Notes: generated by a model not told the origin, from the sequence alone. DNA of 12,035 bases from Oligoflexia bacterium (GCA_025352185.1 JANXTV010000104.1:1-12035); one strand, 5' to 3'. Positions 1 to 8,017 are shown, counted from the first letter of the stretch. Program-made: numbers and translations.

Positions 1-395
1 TCCAACTTCTCAATTCGCTTTCGGCTGAATCTCCGAGGTCATTCGATAGTTATAAACGTTCAACTCCTTCGCTCGCTTTCATCCACGAGTGGAATGCCGA
101 GAAACTCACGCGGTTCCTTTCTCGCTGTATGCCCGACGAAGTCGTGGCCTACCTCCGGGTGGTTCCTAAGATGGCCGACCATTTCGTATCCCTTTGCCCT
201 CCGATGACGGCGGAACTCGTGCGGGATGAACTTTCACGAAACGACGGTTTAAAGGATGCAGATAAGAATCGACTTCTCACTCAGCTTTCGCTTCGCTTGA
301 AGGAAATGGTGACTCGTGGCGAGGCAAACCTCGACGATGTATTCCCGGCCGCTTCCGCGACCCCGGTCGGAGGCCATCTAAAGAATGTGGCTTAA
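1..395 (+). CDS. FliG C-terminal-domain-like protein, 3' end only
   Basis: The reading frame is open from base 3, so the gene starts upstream of the window and only its last 130 residues are visible. The segment from about visible residue 24 to 115 is predicted all-helical. It matches the general pattern of the FliG C-terminal domain: a stretch like LAFIHEWNAEKLTRFL, then VVAYLRVVPKMADHF, CPPMTAELVRDEL, and a last helix ending LKEMVTRGE. In FliG that domain contacts the stator and turns the flagellar switch ring. The charged RDEL helix is present, but I cannot assign the torque residues without an alignment. The final 20 residues look disordered. The next gene starts inside this one, which suggests co-translation. 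Alternatives are a FliG paralogue not used in the motor, or an MgtE-N-like helical domain. The fold-level call is moderate; the flagellar role is uncertain because no other flagellar gene is visible. Confidence 0.55.
   Translation, partial: QLLNSLSAESPRSFDSYKRSTPSLAFIHEWNAEKLTRFLSRCMPDEVVAYLRVVPKMADHFVSLCPPMTAELVRDELSRNDGLKDADKNRLLTQLSLRLKEMVTRGEANLDDVFPAASATPVGGHLKNVA
369..373 (+). promoter_or_regulatory. Ribosome binding site of the barrel gene
   Basis: A GGAGG sequence lies 11 bases before the ATG at 385, inside the end of the upstream coding region. It supports the ATG at 385 over the in-frame ATGs at 418 and 424, which lack a comparable purine-rich site and would remove the only basic residue of the signal peptide. 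Confidence 0.6.
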
Positions 396-1008
396 CGGAA
401 GAGTCATCTTCATTTCGATGTTGATGTCTGTTCCGTTCTCGATCCTTACTGCCCGCGCCGGTGATTTTCATTTGGGAGGATCTTTAGGTTACGGTGGGGC
501 AGGAATTACTGCGACGACCCCCGTTGGAACCGTCGATACGTCGGTTAAGCGCAGTGAAGGTCCCGGTACCGTTTCGTTATTTCTCGACTACATGCTCAGC
601 GACGACCTGAGCGTCACTTTCGAGCATAACCGAGGTTTCCGGCTCGGCCCGTATTCATCGGGAGTATCGTTCACCGGATTTTCCGGTCGCTGGTATTTTA
701 AGTCCCCGGCACCTTCGATGGCAAAGAGCTCCGAATCGACCACGCTCCTGGTAAAACGGTATTCGTTTTTCGTTGGACCTGGAATCGGCGTAGCGTCGGG
801 CACGATTAACCGTTCGGATGACCTCGCTCCCGTCATATCGGGTTCGGGAGTTTATTTCGGACTCGTCTTGGGGGCAGATTACCAGGTTTCTCCGGGAGTC
901 GTCCTTCGAACGCAAATTCAATCGTATTCGACGATATCTGCGGCGAAAATTCATCCCGCGTCGTTGAGTTACTTTTCGTTCGGCTGTGGGATCTATTTCT
1001 TCCTTTAG
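385..1008 (+). CDS. Secreted, probable small outer-membrane beta-barrel protein
   Basis: This 207-residue protein begins with a typical Sec signal peptide: one Arg at residue 6, a hydrophobic core, and an AXA-type site (TARA followed by GDF) near residue 25. The mature part is rich in Gly, Ser and aromatic residues. It shows alternating amphipathic strands such as FHLGGSLGYGGAGI, GTVSLFLDYML, LSVTFEHNRGF, FSGRWYFK, YSFFVGPGIGVASG, VYFGLVLGADYQV and VVLRTQIQSYSTI, and it ends in the aromatic strand YFSFGCGIYFFL. Strand count and length fit a small OmpW/OmpA-like barrel of about 8 strands, although the last residue is Leu and not the usual Phe. Its start overlaps the upstream stop by 11 bases, so it is probably translationally coupled to the FliG-like gene. 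Its stop overlaps the stop of the convergent giant lipoprotein gene by 4 bases. No enzymatic motif is seen and the specific function is unknown. Confidence 0.75.
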   Translation: MWLNGRVIFISMLMSVPFSILTARAGDFHLGGSLGYGGAGITATTPVGTVDTSVKRSEGPGTVSLFLDYMLSDDLSVTFEHNRGFRLGPYSSGVSFTGFSGRWYFKSPAPSMAKSSESTTLLVKRYSFFVGPGIGVASGTINRSDDLAPVISGSGVYFGLVLGADYQVSPGVVLRTQIQSYSTISAAKIHPASLSYFSFGCGIYFFL

Positions 1009-4000
1009 TTCGAGGTCTGGATAATGAGCGTGGCGTCGTTTACCGACGCCGAGCCACCCGTCGCCGTGAAGCTCGGTACGAAACGGTCATCCGTAGTGAG
1101 GGTAATTGCCCCACTCCGGTTCCAGGTTTTTCCTCCGCTTGGATAGGCGAGTGTGGAGCCCGTCACGGTACTCGCTCCCGTCAGAAGGGTATCGAGAGTA
1201 CCCACAGTTTTTAGGCTCATCGTCGCCGATCCCGACGCCGGCGGGGTGAGGACTGATTGGAAATTTACGACGGGATTTGAAAACTTCGCGAGCGTCATTC
1301 GGGTTCTCTCGGTATCGAGTGTTGCTCCCGCGGATGTATTCCCCAAGGCGATCCGGAAAGGAATCTCGGCCTTCGTTAAATGGGTGAGGCGGACCCAGAG
1401 TCCCGCCTTGTAGAGTACCGAATTCTGCGCAGCCGCGCAGCCATACTTACACGTCATGGAGACCGAGAAGTCCTCCAGGTCATTTATCGTCGTGAAATTA
1501 GCGACGCCTTCGTCGAACGGTGAATTTACAAGCGTTGGATTCGTGTTAGTAAACTCGGTTTCCGTTTCCTGTACGAGTGCACTCTGCGTCGTATTATAGA
1601 GGCCGACCGTTCCGGTAGCGCCCCCTCCCGTCGCGACGACGGCTTCAAATTCCCAGGGGTTAAAATCTTCGAGTTCTGAATAAGCGCTCGGATCCCGGCG
1701 GTAGAGAGAGCCGGAATTTAAGTTTCCGTACGTTCCGAGCTGGGTCGTTTCGATTGGCGAAGCACCGTCCCCCGATTGCGGAGCGGCTCCGGAACTGAGG
1801 AGTGGGATATAAATTCGGGTGCGGGTGGCGGCGACTTGAGTGACGAGAATTCGGGCGGAAAGGACCTGGAGACTTCCCGCGGCTGTCGAGGCGGCGAGTC
1901 GTAAGCGGTAAATATTTTTACCGGCGGTCGGCGTGAAGACGGCGCGCATGCGGAGGGGATTCGTCGTCGTTGCGGGGACCGTAAGGGTACCTACGACGGC
2001 CGAGGCGGAGTTAATGAGATTTACGGCCCGGGCCGATCCGTCTGTATTTTTTACGATGGCCTCGAGCTCGTAGGTTACGGTCCCGTCGTAGTCGGCCGTA
2101 TCGAGCGAAGTTTGGGTACTCTCGAAACTTACTACCGATGTTTTCGAAGCGAGGCTCTGGTCAGTGAGTTCGATCGGAACTTGGAGATTAATCGTCTCAC
2201 TTCCCGTCACCGAAGCTTCGGCCGACTGGGGAGAGATCGTGCCACCCGCGAAGACTGCTTCGACGACGTAAAAGTAGTCTTTTCCATTCACGATATTCGA
2301 ATCGACGAAAGCAGGGGAGCCTAGTCCGGAGGCAAGAATTCCGTAAGGTCCACCCGTGACGAGCGATCGTTTCACGATGTAGGAAGCGGCGCCGCCGACG
2401 GCGTTCCAAGCTAGATTCACGTCGTTGGGTCCGAGAGTCGCGACGAGTCCCGTAGGTTTCGAGGAGAGGATAACGCTACTTTCATTCGAGTAACCCGACT
2501 CGACCCCGTGGGTGTTGATCGATGTGACGACGTAAGAATAAGTATTCCCACCCGATACTGCGGAGTCGATGTAGGTATGGGTCGGGTTCACGACCGAAGC
2601 GAGGAATGCGTACGGTCCGCCGACGGCCGAACCGCGGTAAATGTTATAGGTAACGACGTTCGGCATTGCGATCCAGTCGAGCTGAACGGAGGTGAGATTC
2701 GGGGCAAATGCGGTAAGTGCGAGCGGAACGAGCGGCGTAATGACCGGTGTAATTTTAGTGCTTAAGAGAGATGGGGACATCGCGATTCCGCCGGCGCCCT
2801 TAGGGATAAACTGATATACGTAGCTCTGGCCGCTCGTAATTCCATTATCGACGAACGAAAGGGAGGCGGTCGATGCCACGACGGTAGTGAATGTGACTAA
2901 GTCATTCGATCGCTGAAGTTCGTACGTCGCGGCCCCGGGGACTGCGGTCCAGGAAATATTTAGTTGGGCGCCGGTACCGACCGTGACAATCGGGGCCGCG
3001 GGCGGAAGTCCCGGGATGACTGAAATCTCGGTCGACATTCCCGATTCGTTAGTCCCGTTTAAAGCCGACACGACGATGTAGTAGGTCGTTCCCGCGGTTA
3101 GTCCCGTTAGCACGTTCCCCGCGGAAGACGCCGTCGACATAGCGGCTCCGCCGTAAGGGCCGCCGCTCGTCGCGGCGACGTAGATATTATAGGTCGTGGC
3201 CCCGGCTACTACCGGCCAGTCGAGAGTGACGTCGGTACCGGTCGCGTTTGCCGTTACGCGGACTCCATTCGGAACGAGAGGAATAATTCCGGGGGTCGTT
3301 CCCGTGCTCACGAGGGAATAAAGAGTAACGCCTGGGAAGAACCCGGCCATTTTATAGAAGTACAGTCCGCCGTTTAATGCGGTTACGTCATCGTAATTTG
3401 TCGCGGTAATACCGCTAGCAATCGTCGAAAAATTAACTCCATTGGTCGAACGGAGCACGGAGTAGGAAGTGGCGCCGGTCGCCGGGGCCCATTGGAGCGT
3501 CACCTGGTTATTCGCGGCGATCGTCGTTGGCGTGCCGGGCGGTGAGTACGTTAATGCAGAAACGATCGACGACTGGCCCGATTCCGAGGCGCCGGTCATG
3601 GAGGTCACCTTAAAGTAATAGGTAGAGGCAGAAGTCAGCCCCGTTACATTTTTATTCGTGGGGGTGACCGTTGATCCGTCTAGAGTATATGGTCCGCCGA
3701 TTACGTTCCTCGATTTATACACACGGTATCCGGTGGCGCCATTTACTTTCGACCAATCGAGCGTGACCGAGCCCGTGGTGGTTGCCAGGATAGTTAGGCC
3801 ACTCGGAATTTTTCCGGCCCCCGGCATTGCGCTCGCCTCGACCGAAAGCTGTCCACTCGTACCGTCCGCGAAGTTTGCGGAAACGACGTAAAAATATCCG
3901 GTGTTTAATGTGACTGCCGTATCGGCATAAGTCGTGGCCGCGTTTGCGGCGCTGAGAACCGTATAAGGACCCTGCGATACGAGGCTCCGCATCACTTTAT

Positions 4001-7000
4001 AGTTCGTGGCCCCGGCTACTGCACTCCAGCTCAGATTCACCTGCGTCGCGGTGGCGGTTGCGGTGAACGTCGTCGGATAACCATACCGGAACCAGACGGA
4101 ATTCGAATTACCGGTTTCGTAGGTTCCCCAGAGTGCAGTCACGGAATAGTATATTTTACCAAAGTTGCCGGAGCCGTCGGTAAAGCTATTGGTGGTACTA
4201 TTTGCGAGGTAGGTCCATGGTCCGGCGGCCGACGGGCCCGTGTAGATATTAAAACCGTTATAGTTCTGGGGCGGCGTCCAGTCCAACTGCGGGAAATTAC
4301 CCAACTGCGTGAGGACGAGATTTGTAGGAGCGCTCGGATTCGGACCGATAATACCGCTTCTCTCAACCGATGGAAACGCCTCGAGGGCCCCGGCATATTT
4401 CGCCGTTACCGTGTAGAAATAGGGGACGCCCGCCGATACAGCCGAATCGGAATAGTGGGTGCCGGCCACCGATCCATTGAGCGTGGCGTACGGTCCGTTC
4501 GGAGTGAGGGAACGTTTAACGATGTAGTTGAGAGCGTTCGTGGGCGCCGTCCAGTCGAGCTCGATCGTGGTATTACCCGGCGAAAGAGTAAGAATCGGTT
4601 CCGGATTATTCGCGCACGCGACTTCGTTAGATTTTACAGAGGTGAGAGTGCCCCAGTTTGCGCTGACGCTATAATAGTTATCGTTGATTCCACCGTTTCC
4701 GGTCGCGCCGCAGTCGACGTAACTCGTTCCGGCCGTAACCGTAATCGGAAACGTTGCTCCCGGATTTCCACCGCGGTAAACAGTAAAATTTGTATAATAA
4801 CTCGGAGCGGACCAGCTTAAAGTTACTCCGTGTCCACCCGCGCACGCCGTGGAAGAACGGACCATGACTAGGTTTAAGTTCGTAGGCGCGGGTGGGGCGG
4901 CTTGCGCAGCTGAACTCGCTTCATTGGACTGAATACTGTCGCCAGCCGGGTTCGTAGCCGAAACGACGTAGTAATAGGGGACGCCATTCGTAACGGTCAT
5001 ATCGATATAGTTTTGGGAAAAGAGATTCGATACTAATTGGGTATAGGGGCCACCGGCGGTCGTGCCGCGGTAAACTTTATAGAAAAGTGAACTCGGAAAT
5101 CCGCTCCAAGTAAGATTGATTGCGGTTTCTCCGGGAGTCGCGACGAGAGAGGCAGGATTTACTCCGGTGGAGACCGATACTGTCGCGGAAACTTCGGGTG
5201 AATTAAAGCTGTGGCCCGTGTTGTTCGAGGAACTCACGACGTAGTAGTAAGTAGTATTTTTCGTTACCGAAATATCGGTGAACGAAGTACTCGAACTCTG
5301 CGGAAGAATTACGGTATACGGCCCGCCCGGTGTCGTCGAACGTTTTAAGTTATAAGTCGGAGCGGGGGAGGCGGTGAGGTCGGGGTTCCAGCTCACAAAA
5401 ACCGACCCGTTCGGATTTACGAAGGTGGCAAGATTTGCGGGTCCGAGATCGTTATGGAAATAGTTTACGAGAAGTGAGCACGCCGATTCGTTACCGACGA
5501 TGTTTACGGTTTTCCCGTAAACGGTCGTGGTCGCATTCTGCGTAACTGTGATTGGAATTCCGGTCGAAGTAAAAAGGGCCGGCGCCGCGGTCGCGAGCGA
5601 GACGGTGCAAGCGGGATCGGAGTAGATTGAAACGCTCGCCATCGCGAGGAAATCGGGAGAAGCGGCGTAGTTGCCCTTGATTACGGTGTTCTGGGTATAC
5701 GAGGGAGTATTCGGCGTCGTAGAGCCGTAAACCGGTCGGCCGGGCTTTAGCGTGCTGTAAACATAATCCATGAGGAAAGCGCAGCCACTCGTATTCCCGG
5801 CGGCATCGTCGGCGCGAGCGTAAAGCGCATTCGAAACATCCTGCGGTAGAGTAAGCTGAATCCCGGTAGTCGCGAACGTCGCCGCCGTGCTGAATGCTAG
5901 ACGGTTTACACATGCCGGACTATCGTAAATTCCGATGGATGAAACCGTGAGCTGACTGAGTGGATTCGACGGTGCGGAACCGATGATGAAGGGAGTACCG
6001 GAAGTGTTATTCGGTGACACGGGAACCGAGCTCGAAAAGGTCGGATCGAGGGGAACGTGGTTCTCATGGATGTACGTCGTGAGCGAGGTGCATCCCGAAC
6101 TGTTTCCGTACACATCGGTTGAGATCCCGTAGACGTTCGTAGTCGAGTTCGCCGGAACCGTAATTTGAATACCACTCGTGGAATAGACGGGTTTACTACC
6201 CGATGCGAGAGCAAGGGTACACGCGGCATCTTTATAGAGGTCGATCTTCACGATCGTCGCCGCGACACCGCCCCGAATATACGGGGTCGTTGAAACGCGC
6301 GAAGGTGACACGGGAAGACTTTGGAAGAACGTCGGAGCCGGCGCGGGAGCATTCGAATACTTATAGTCCAGCATGTAGGTACAGCTCGATGGGTTACCCA
6401 CTTCATCGTAGGAGACCGCATAGACGGGAGTCGCGACCGTACCGATTCCAACCGGGGAGGGAGTGGTGATGTGCACGCCCGTCGTCGTAAAATGATCGGC
6501 CGTATCGGATCCGATTGGGGTGAGGCAGTGGTCATCACTAAACATCGATACGGAGACACTATCGATCGACGCATTTCCGAAAATATACGGAGTAACGGAT
6601 TGATTATTCGGAGAGATTGGGAGGGTCGAACTGAAAACCGGAGGATCCGGGGGCAGCGTATCGTGCGTAAAAGTCGCCAGGCTCGTACAGGCAGATGCAT
6701 TTCCGGCTAGGTCTTCCGCACGGGCGTAAATGAGGGTCGTGTCGTTCGGGCGCGTGCTGGTCGTAATGCCCACGCCCTCAAATTCTACTTTCGTCCCCAT
6801 ACCGATTCGGGTCGTACATGCCGCACTGTTATAGAGTTTGATCACGGCCGTGTCTGCCGATGCCGTTCCCGTAATCGCCGGATAAATCGTAATCCGAGTG
6901 GGCGAAGCGGGCGTTAGGGAAGCGAACGCCGGCGCTGCGGGCGGTGTTATGTCATGCACGTACGTGCTTAAATAAGTACAGATCGACGGTTGATTCAGAT

Positions 7001-7949
7001 TATCGTAAGCGACCGCATAGAGCGTCGTGGCGACATTACTCGGGACCGTGACTTGAATACCGGTCGACGTAAAATCTGCAGAAGGTCCACTCGCGAGGAG
7101 AGACCCGCAAGCGGCGTCGCTAAAGATGGAAACCGTGGTGGTGGTGCCGGACACCTGGCCGGTCACGAGCGGAGTCAGAGAAGTTCGGTTAGGCGAAGGT
7201 GGCGAGAGTGCCGAAAAGAGCGGCGGACTCGGGCCGTTTGTCGAATGGGTGTAAGTCGTAAGTAAGGTACAGGTCGAGGCGTTCCCGAAGGGTTCGACGC
7301 CCTGGACGTAGATCGGATTGGCTTGGTTTGCGAGCACACTCGCAATGATACCCGAGGTCGAGAAGCTGAGGGCGGGTCCCGAGCCGATCAACGTCGAACA
7401 GACGGGATCGCTGAAAAAGTTTACCGTGAGGGTAACTGGCGAAACGGCTCCGAACAGAACCGGACTCGTAGAAGTTCTCGAGGGGGAAGCGGGTGCGCTC
7501 GACGTGAAAGTGGGCGGAGCGGGAGCGACGTGCGACGGCGCGTATTCGATGAGGAAGTAACATTCGGTAGAAGTATTCGTGCTGACGTAAAGGGACGTGT
7601 GCACCGTACTCGGAACCGTGACGAGGATCCCGGTGGTCTCAAAGTCGCTTTCAATCCCGTTTCCAATCGCCGCGGTATTACAGGCCGAATCACTATGAAT
7701 GTGGATGAGATTCAGGTCACTCGTGCCGGCTAGGTTAAACTTTCCATTCACCTTCAGCGACGTATTCGTTAGGTCGTAGGTGATCACGCTCACGCCATTT
7801 AAGACGACGGGAGCCAGTGCCGTAGCGGAAGTGCTGTTTTCGCTCACGCAGCTCGAGAATGAAAAAAACGCGAGCATACCCAGGAGGCTTGCGAAATGTT
7901 TCGCGCGCCCCCCACGAGTTTCCCGTGGATTTTTTTCTTTCTTGCTCAT
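1005..7949 (-). CDS. Giant multi-domain lipoprotein with Ig-like and fibronectin type III repeats
   Basis: This 2314-residue protein has an 18-residue basic leader (KKEK, RETR), a hydrophobic segment at 19-33 and a lipobox-like FSFSSC with Cys34. Phe at -3 is permissive and not canonical. Residues 63-840 form eight Ig-like repeats of about 97 residues, each with two cysteines. Residues 841-1921 form twelve fibronectin type III-like repeats of about 90 residues, recognised by a W near position 14, a GGPY or related motif after the second strand pair, and YYYVVSA-type strands. Residues 1922-2314 form a separate beta-rich C-terminal region. I see no enzyme motif, sortase signal or type IX sorting domain. 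The start is an ATG with AGGA 10 bases upstream. It follows the FG-GAP lipoprotein gene by 68 bases and is probably the last gene of that operon. A long surface or periplasmic fibre with an adhesive or structural role is inference; the family-level domain calls are strong. Confidence 0.9.
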   Translation of the reverse strand: MSKKEKNPRETRGGRAKHFASLLGMLAFFSFSSCVSENSTSATALAPVVLNGVSVITYDLTNTSLKVNGKFNLAGTSDLNLIHIHSDSACNTAAIGNGIESDFETTGILVTVPSTVHTSLYVSTNTSTECYFLIEYAPSHVAPAPPTFTSSAPASPSRTSTSPVLFGAVSPVTLTVNFFSDPVCSTLIGSGPALSFSTSGIIASVLANQANPIYVQGVEPFGNASTCTLLTTYTHSTNGPSPPLFSALSPPSPNRTSLTPLVTGQVSGTTTTVSIFSDAACGSLLASGPSADFTSTGIQVTVPSNVATTLYAVAYDNLNQPSICTYLSTYVHDITPPAAPAFASLTPASPTRITIYPAITGTASADTAVIKLYNSAACTTRIGMGTKVEFEGVGITTSTRPNDTTLIYARAEDLAGNASACTSLATFTHDTLPPDPPVFSSTLPISPNNQSVTPYIFGNASIDSVSVSMFSDDHCLTPIGSDTADHFTTTGVHITTPSPVGIGTVATPVYAVSYDEVGNPSSCTYMLDYKYSNAPAPAPTFFQSLPVSPSRVSTTPYIRGGVAATIVKIDLYKDAACTLALASGSKPVYSTSGIQITVPANSTTNVYGISTDVYGNSSGCTSLTTYIHENHVPLDPTFSSSVPVSPNNTSGTPFIIGSAPSNPLSQLTVSSIGIYDSPACVNRLAFSTAATFATTGIQLTLPQDVSNALYARADDAAGNTSGCAFLMDYVYSTLKPGRPVYGSTTPNTPSYTQNTVIKGNYAASPDFLAMASVSIYSDPACTVSLATAAPALFTSTGIPITVTQNATTTVYGKTVNIVGNESACSLLVNYFHNDLGPANLATFVNPNGSVFVSWNPDLTASPAPTYNLKRSTTPGGPYTVILPQSSSTSFTDISVTKNTTYYYVVSSSNNTGHSFNSPEVSATVSVSTGVNPASLVATPGETAINLTWSGFPSSLFYKVYRGTTAGGPYTQLVSNLFSQNYIDMTVTNGVPYYYVVSATNPAGDSIQSNEASSAAQAAPPAPTNLNLVMVRSSTACAGGHGVTLSWSAPSYYTNFTVYRGGNPGATFPITVTAGTSYVDCGATGNGGINDNYYSVSANWGTLTSVKSNEVACANNPEPILTLSPGNTTIELDWTAPTNALNYIVKRSLTPNGPYATLNGSVAGTHYSDSAVSAGVPYFYTVTAKYAGALEAFPSVERSGIIGPNPSAPTNLVLTQLGNFPQLDWTPPQNYNGFNIYTGPSAAGPWTYLANSTTNSFTDGSGNFGKIYYSVTALWGTYETGNSNSVWFRYGYPTTFTATATATQVNLSWSAVAGATNYKVMRSLVSQGPYTVLSAANAATTYADTAVTLNTGYFYVVSANFADGTSGQLSVEASAMPGAGKIPSGLTILATTTGSVTLDWSKVNGATGYRVYKSRNVIGGPYTLDGSTVTPTNKNVTGLTSASTYYFKVTSMTGASESGQSSIVSALTYSPPGTPTTIAANNQVTLQWAPATGATSYSVLRSTNGVNFSTIASGITATNYDDVTALNGGLYFYKMAGFFPGVTLYSLVSTGTTPGIIPLVPNGVRVTANATGTDVTLDWPVVAGATTYNIYVAATSGGPYGGAAMSTASSAGNVLTGLTAGTTYYIVVSALNGTNESGMSTEISVIPGLPPAAPIVTVGTGAQLNISWTAVPGAATYELQRSNDLVTFTTVVASTASLSFVDNGITSGQSYVYQFIPKGAGGIAMSPSLLSTKITPVITPLVPLALTAFAPNLTSVQLDWIAMPNVVTYNIYRGSAVGGPYAFLASVVNPTHTYIDSAVSGGNTYSYVVTSINTHGVESGYSNESSVILSSKPTGLVATLGPNDVNLAWNAVGGAASYIVKRSLVTGGPYGILASGLGSPAFVDSNIVNGKDYFYVVEAVFAGGTISPQSAEASVTGSETINLQVPIELTDQSLASKTSVVSFESTQTSLDTADYDGTVTYELEAIVKNTDGSARAVNLINSASAVVGTLTVPATTTNPLRMRAVFTPTAGKNIYRLRLAASTAAGSLQVLSARILVTQVAATRTRIYIPLLSSGAAPQSGDGASPIETTQLGTYGNLNSGSLYRRDPSAYSELEDFNPWEFEAVVATGGGATGTVGLYNTTQSALVQETETEFTNTNPTLVNSPFDEGVANFTTINDLEDFSVSMTCKYGCAAAQNSVLYKAGLWVRLTHLTKAEIPFRIALGNTSAGATLDTERTRMTLAKFSNPVVNFQSVLTPPASGSATMSLKTVGTLDTLLTGASTVTGSTLAYPSGGKTWNRSGAITLTTDDRFVPSFTATGGSASVNDATLIIQTSN
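1008..2186 (-). other. C-terminal beta-sandwich region of the giant lipoprotein, apparently three copies of one unit
   Basis: Residues 1922-2314 do not follow the fibronectin pattern. Three segments share a layout: residues 1960-2041 (opening YELEAIV, closing SLQVLSARILVTQ), 2099-2191 (opening WEFEAVV, closing SVLYKAGLWVRLTH) and 2227-2314 (opening VNFQSVL, closing SASVNDATLIIQTSN). Each starts with an aromatic/acidic strand, has a Gly/Ala turn followed by a V-x-L strand, and ends in a V-x-x-A-x-[LI]-x-[VI] strand. The second copy carries a Cys pair (C2167, C2171). A link with RIYIPL lies between copies 1 and 2. Similarity is by eye and weak for copy 3. I recognise no named family. Confidence 0.5.
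1032..1050. other. Perfect 7-bp stem-loop just inside the convergent 3' ends
   Basis: GGCGTCG and CGACGCC flank a 5-base loop. The hairpin lies 24 bases past the barrel gene's stop and inside the last codons of the giant lipoprotein gene. No T-run follows on either strand, so it is not a standard Rho-independent terminator. It could stabilise 3' ends or help stop the colliding transcripts, or be a coincidence of the Ala-Ser-Val-Asn-Asp-Ala codons. Confidence 0.35.
2187..5429 (-). repeat. Twelve tandem fibronectin type III-like repeats (protein residues 841-1921)
   Basis: The units begin near residues 841, 934, 1023, 1119, 1209, 1293, 1383, 1472, 1561, 1654, 1743 and 1833, and measure 84-96 residues. 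Hallmarks are a strand ending in xLxW (LTWS, LDWT, LSWS), a YxVxRS or YNIYRG strand, a G-P-Y turn (GGPYTV, NGPYAT, QGPYTV, GGPYGI), an FxD or YxD strand, then a YYYVVSA strand. Unit 3 is atypical: it has three cysteines and no GGPY. Confidence 0.9.
5430..7763 (-). repeat. Eight tandem cysteine-paired Ig-like repeats (protein residues 63-840)
   Basis: The units start at about residues 63, 147, 244, 341, 438, 540, 637 and 740. A typical unit opens FxSxxPxSPxRxS, runs through TPxIxG, then SxxACxxxxA, then FTTTGIxITVP, YAxxxDxxGN, and closes with SxCTxLxxYxHD followed by a Pro-rich linker. In units 2, 3, 4 and 6 the two cysteines sit at unit positions 38 and 81. The other units keep the pair with small insertions. 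Unit 1 lacks about 10 residues at its N-terminal edge. The fold is inferred from the pattern; no specific database family is claimed. Confidence 0.85.
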
Positions 7950-8017
7950 GCTACTGACGTCCTATTTAAGCTTTTTTTTAAAACCGCATACGAATCGACT
8001 CGGTCGACTGAATTCTC
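7950..8017 (-). promoter_or_regulatory. 68-base intergenic leader before the giant lipoprotein gene
   Basis: Read on the minus strand, this gap holds a small stem-loop (TCGAC and GTCGA, 7995-8007, 3-base loop), then a TTTTAAAAAAAAGCTTAAAT stretch (about 7965-7984), then AGGA at 7960-7963, 10 bases before the ATG. The A-tract could be an UP-like element or could keep the leader unstructured for ribosome loading. No convincing -35/-10 pair is visible, so read-through from the upstream gene is the likelier source of the transcript. No U-tract follows the hairpin, so it is not a normal terminator. Confidence 0.4.

Noticed and set aside
277..954. Minus-strand ORFs of 64-99 residues opposite the FliG-like and barrel genes
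   Set aside because: They lie antisense to well-supported coding sequence, are Arg-rich and have no recognisable features.
5491..6700. Long ORFs of 107-150 residues on both strands inside the giant lipoprotein gene
   Set aside because: They are Arg/Ser-rich shadows in other frames of a repeat gene with biased codons, with no ribosome site and no domain pattern.
7961..7990. Possible sigma-70 promoter in the A-rich leader of the giant lipoprotein gene
   Set aside because: TTAAAT-like hexamers are present, but no acceptable -35 at proper spacing could be seen, so only the leader and its ribosome site are annotated.
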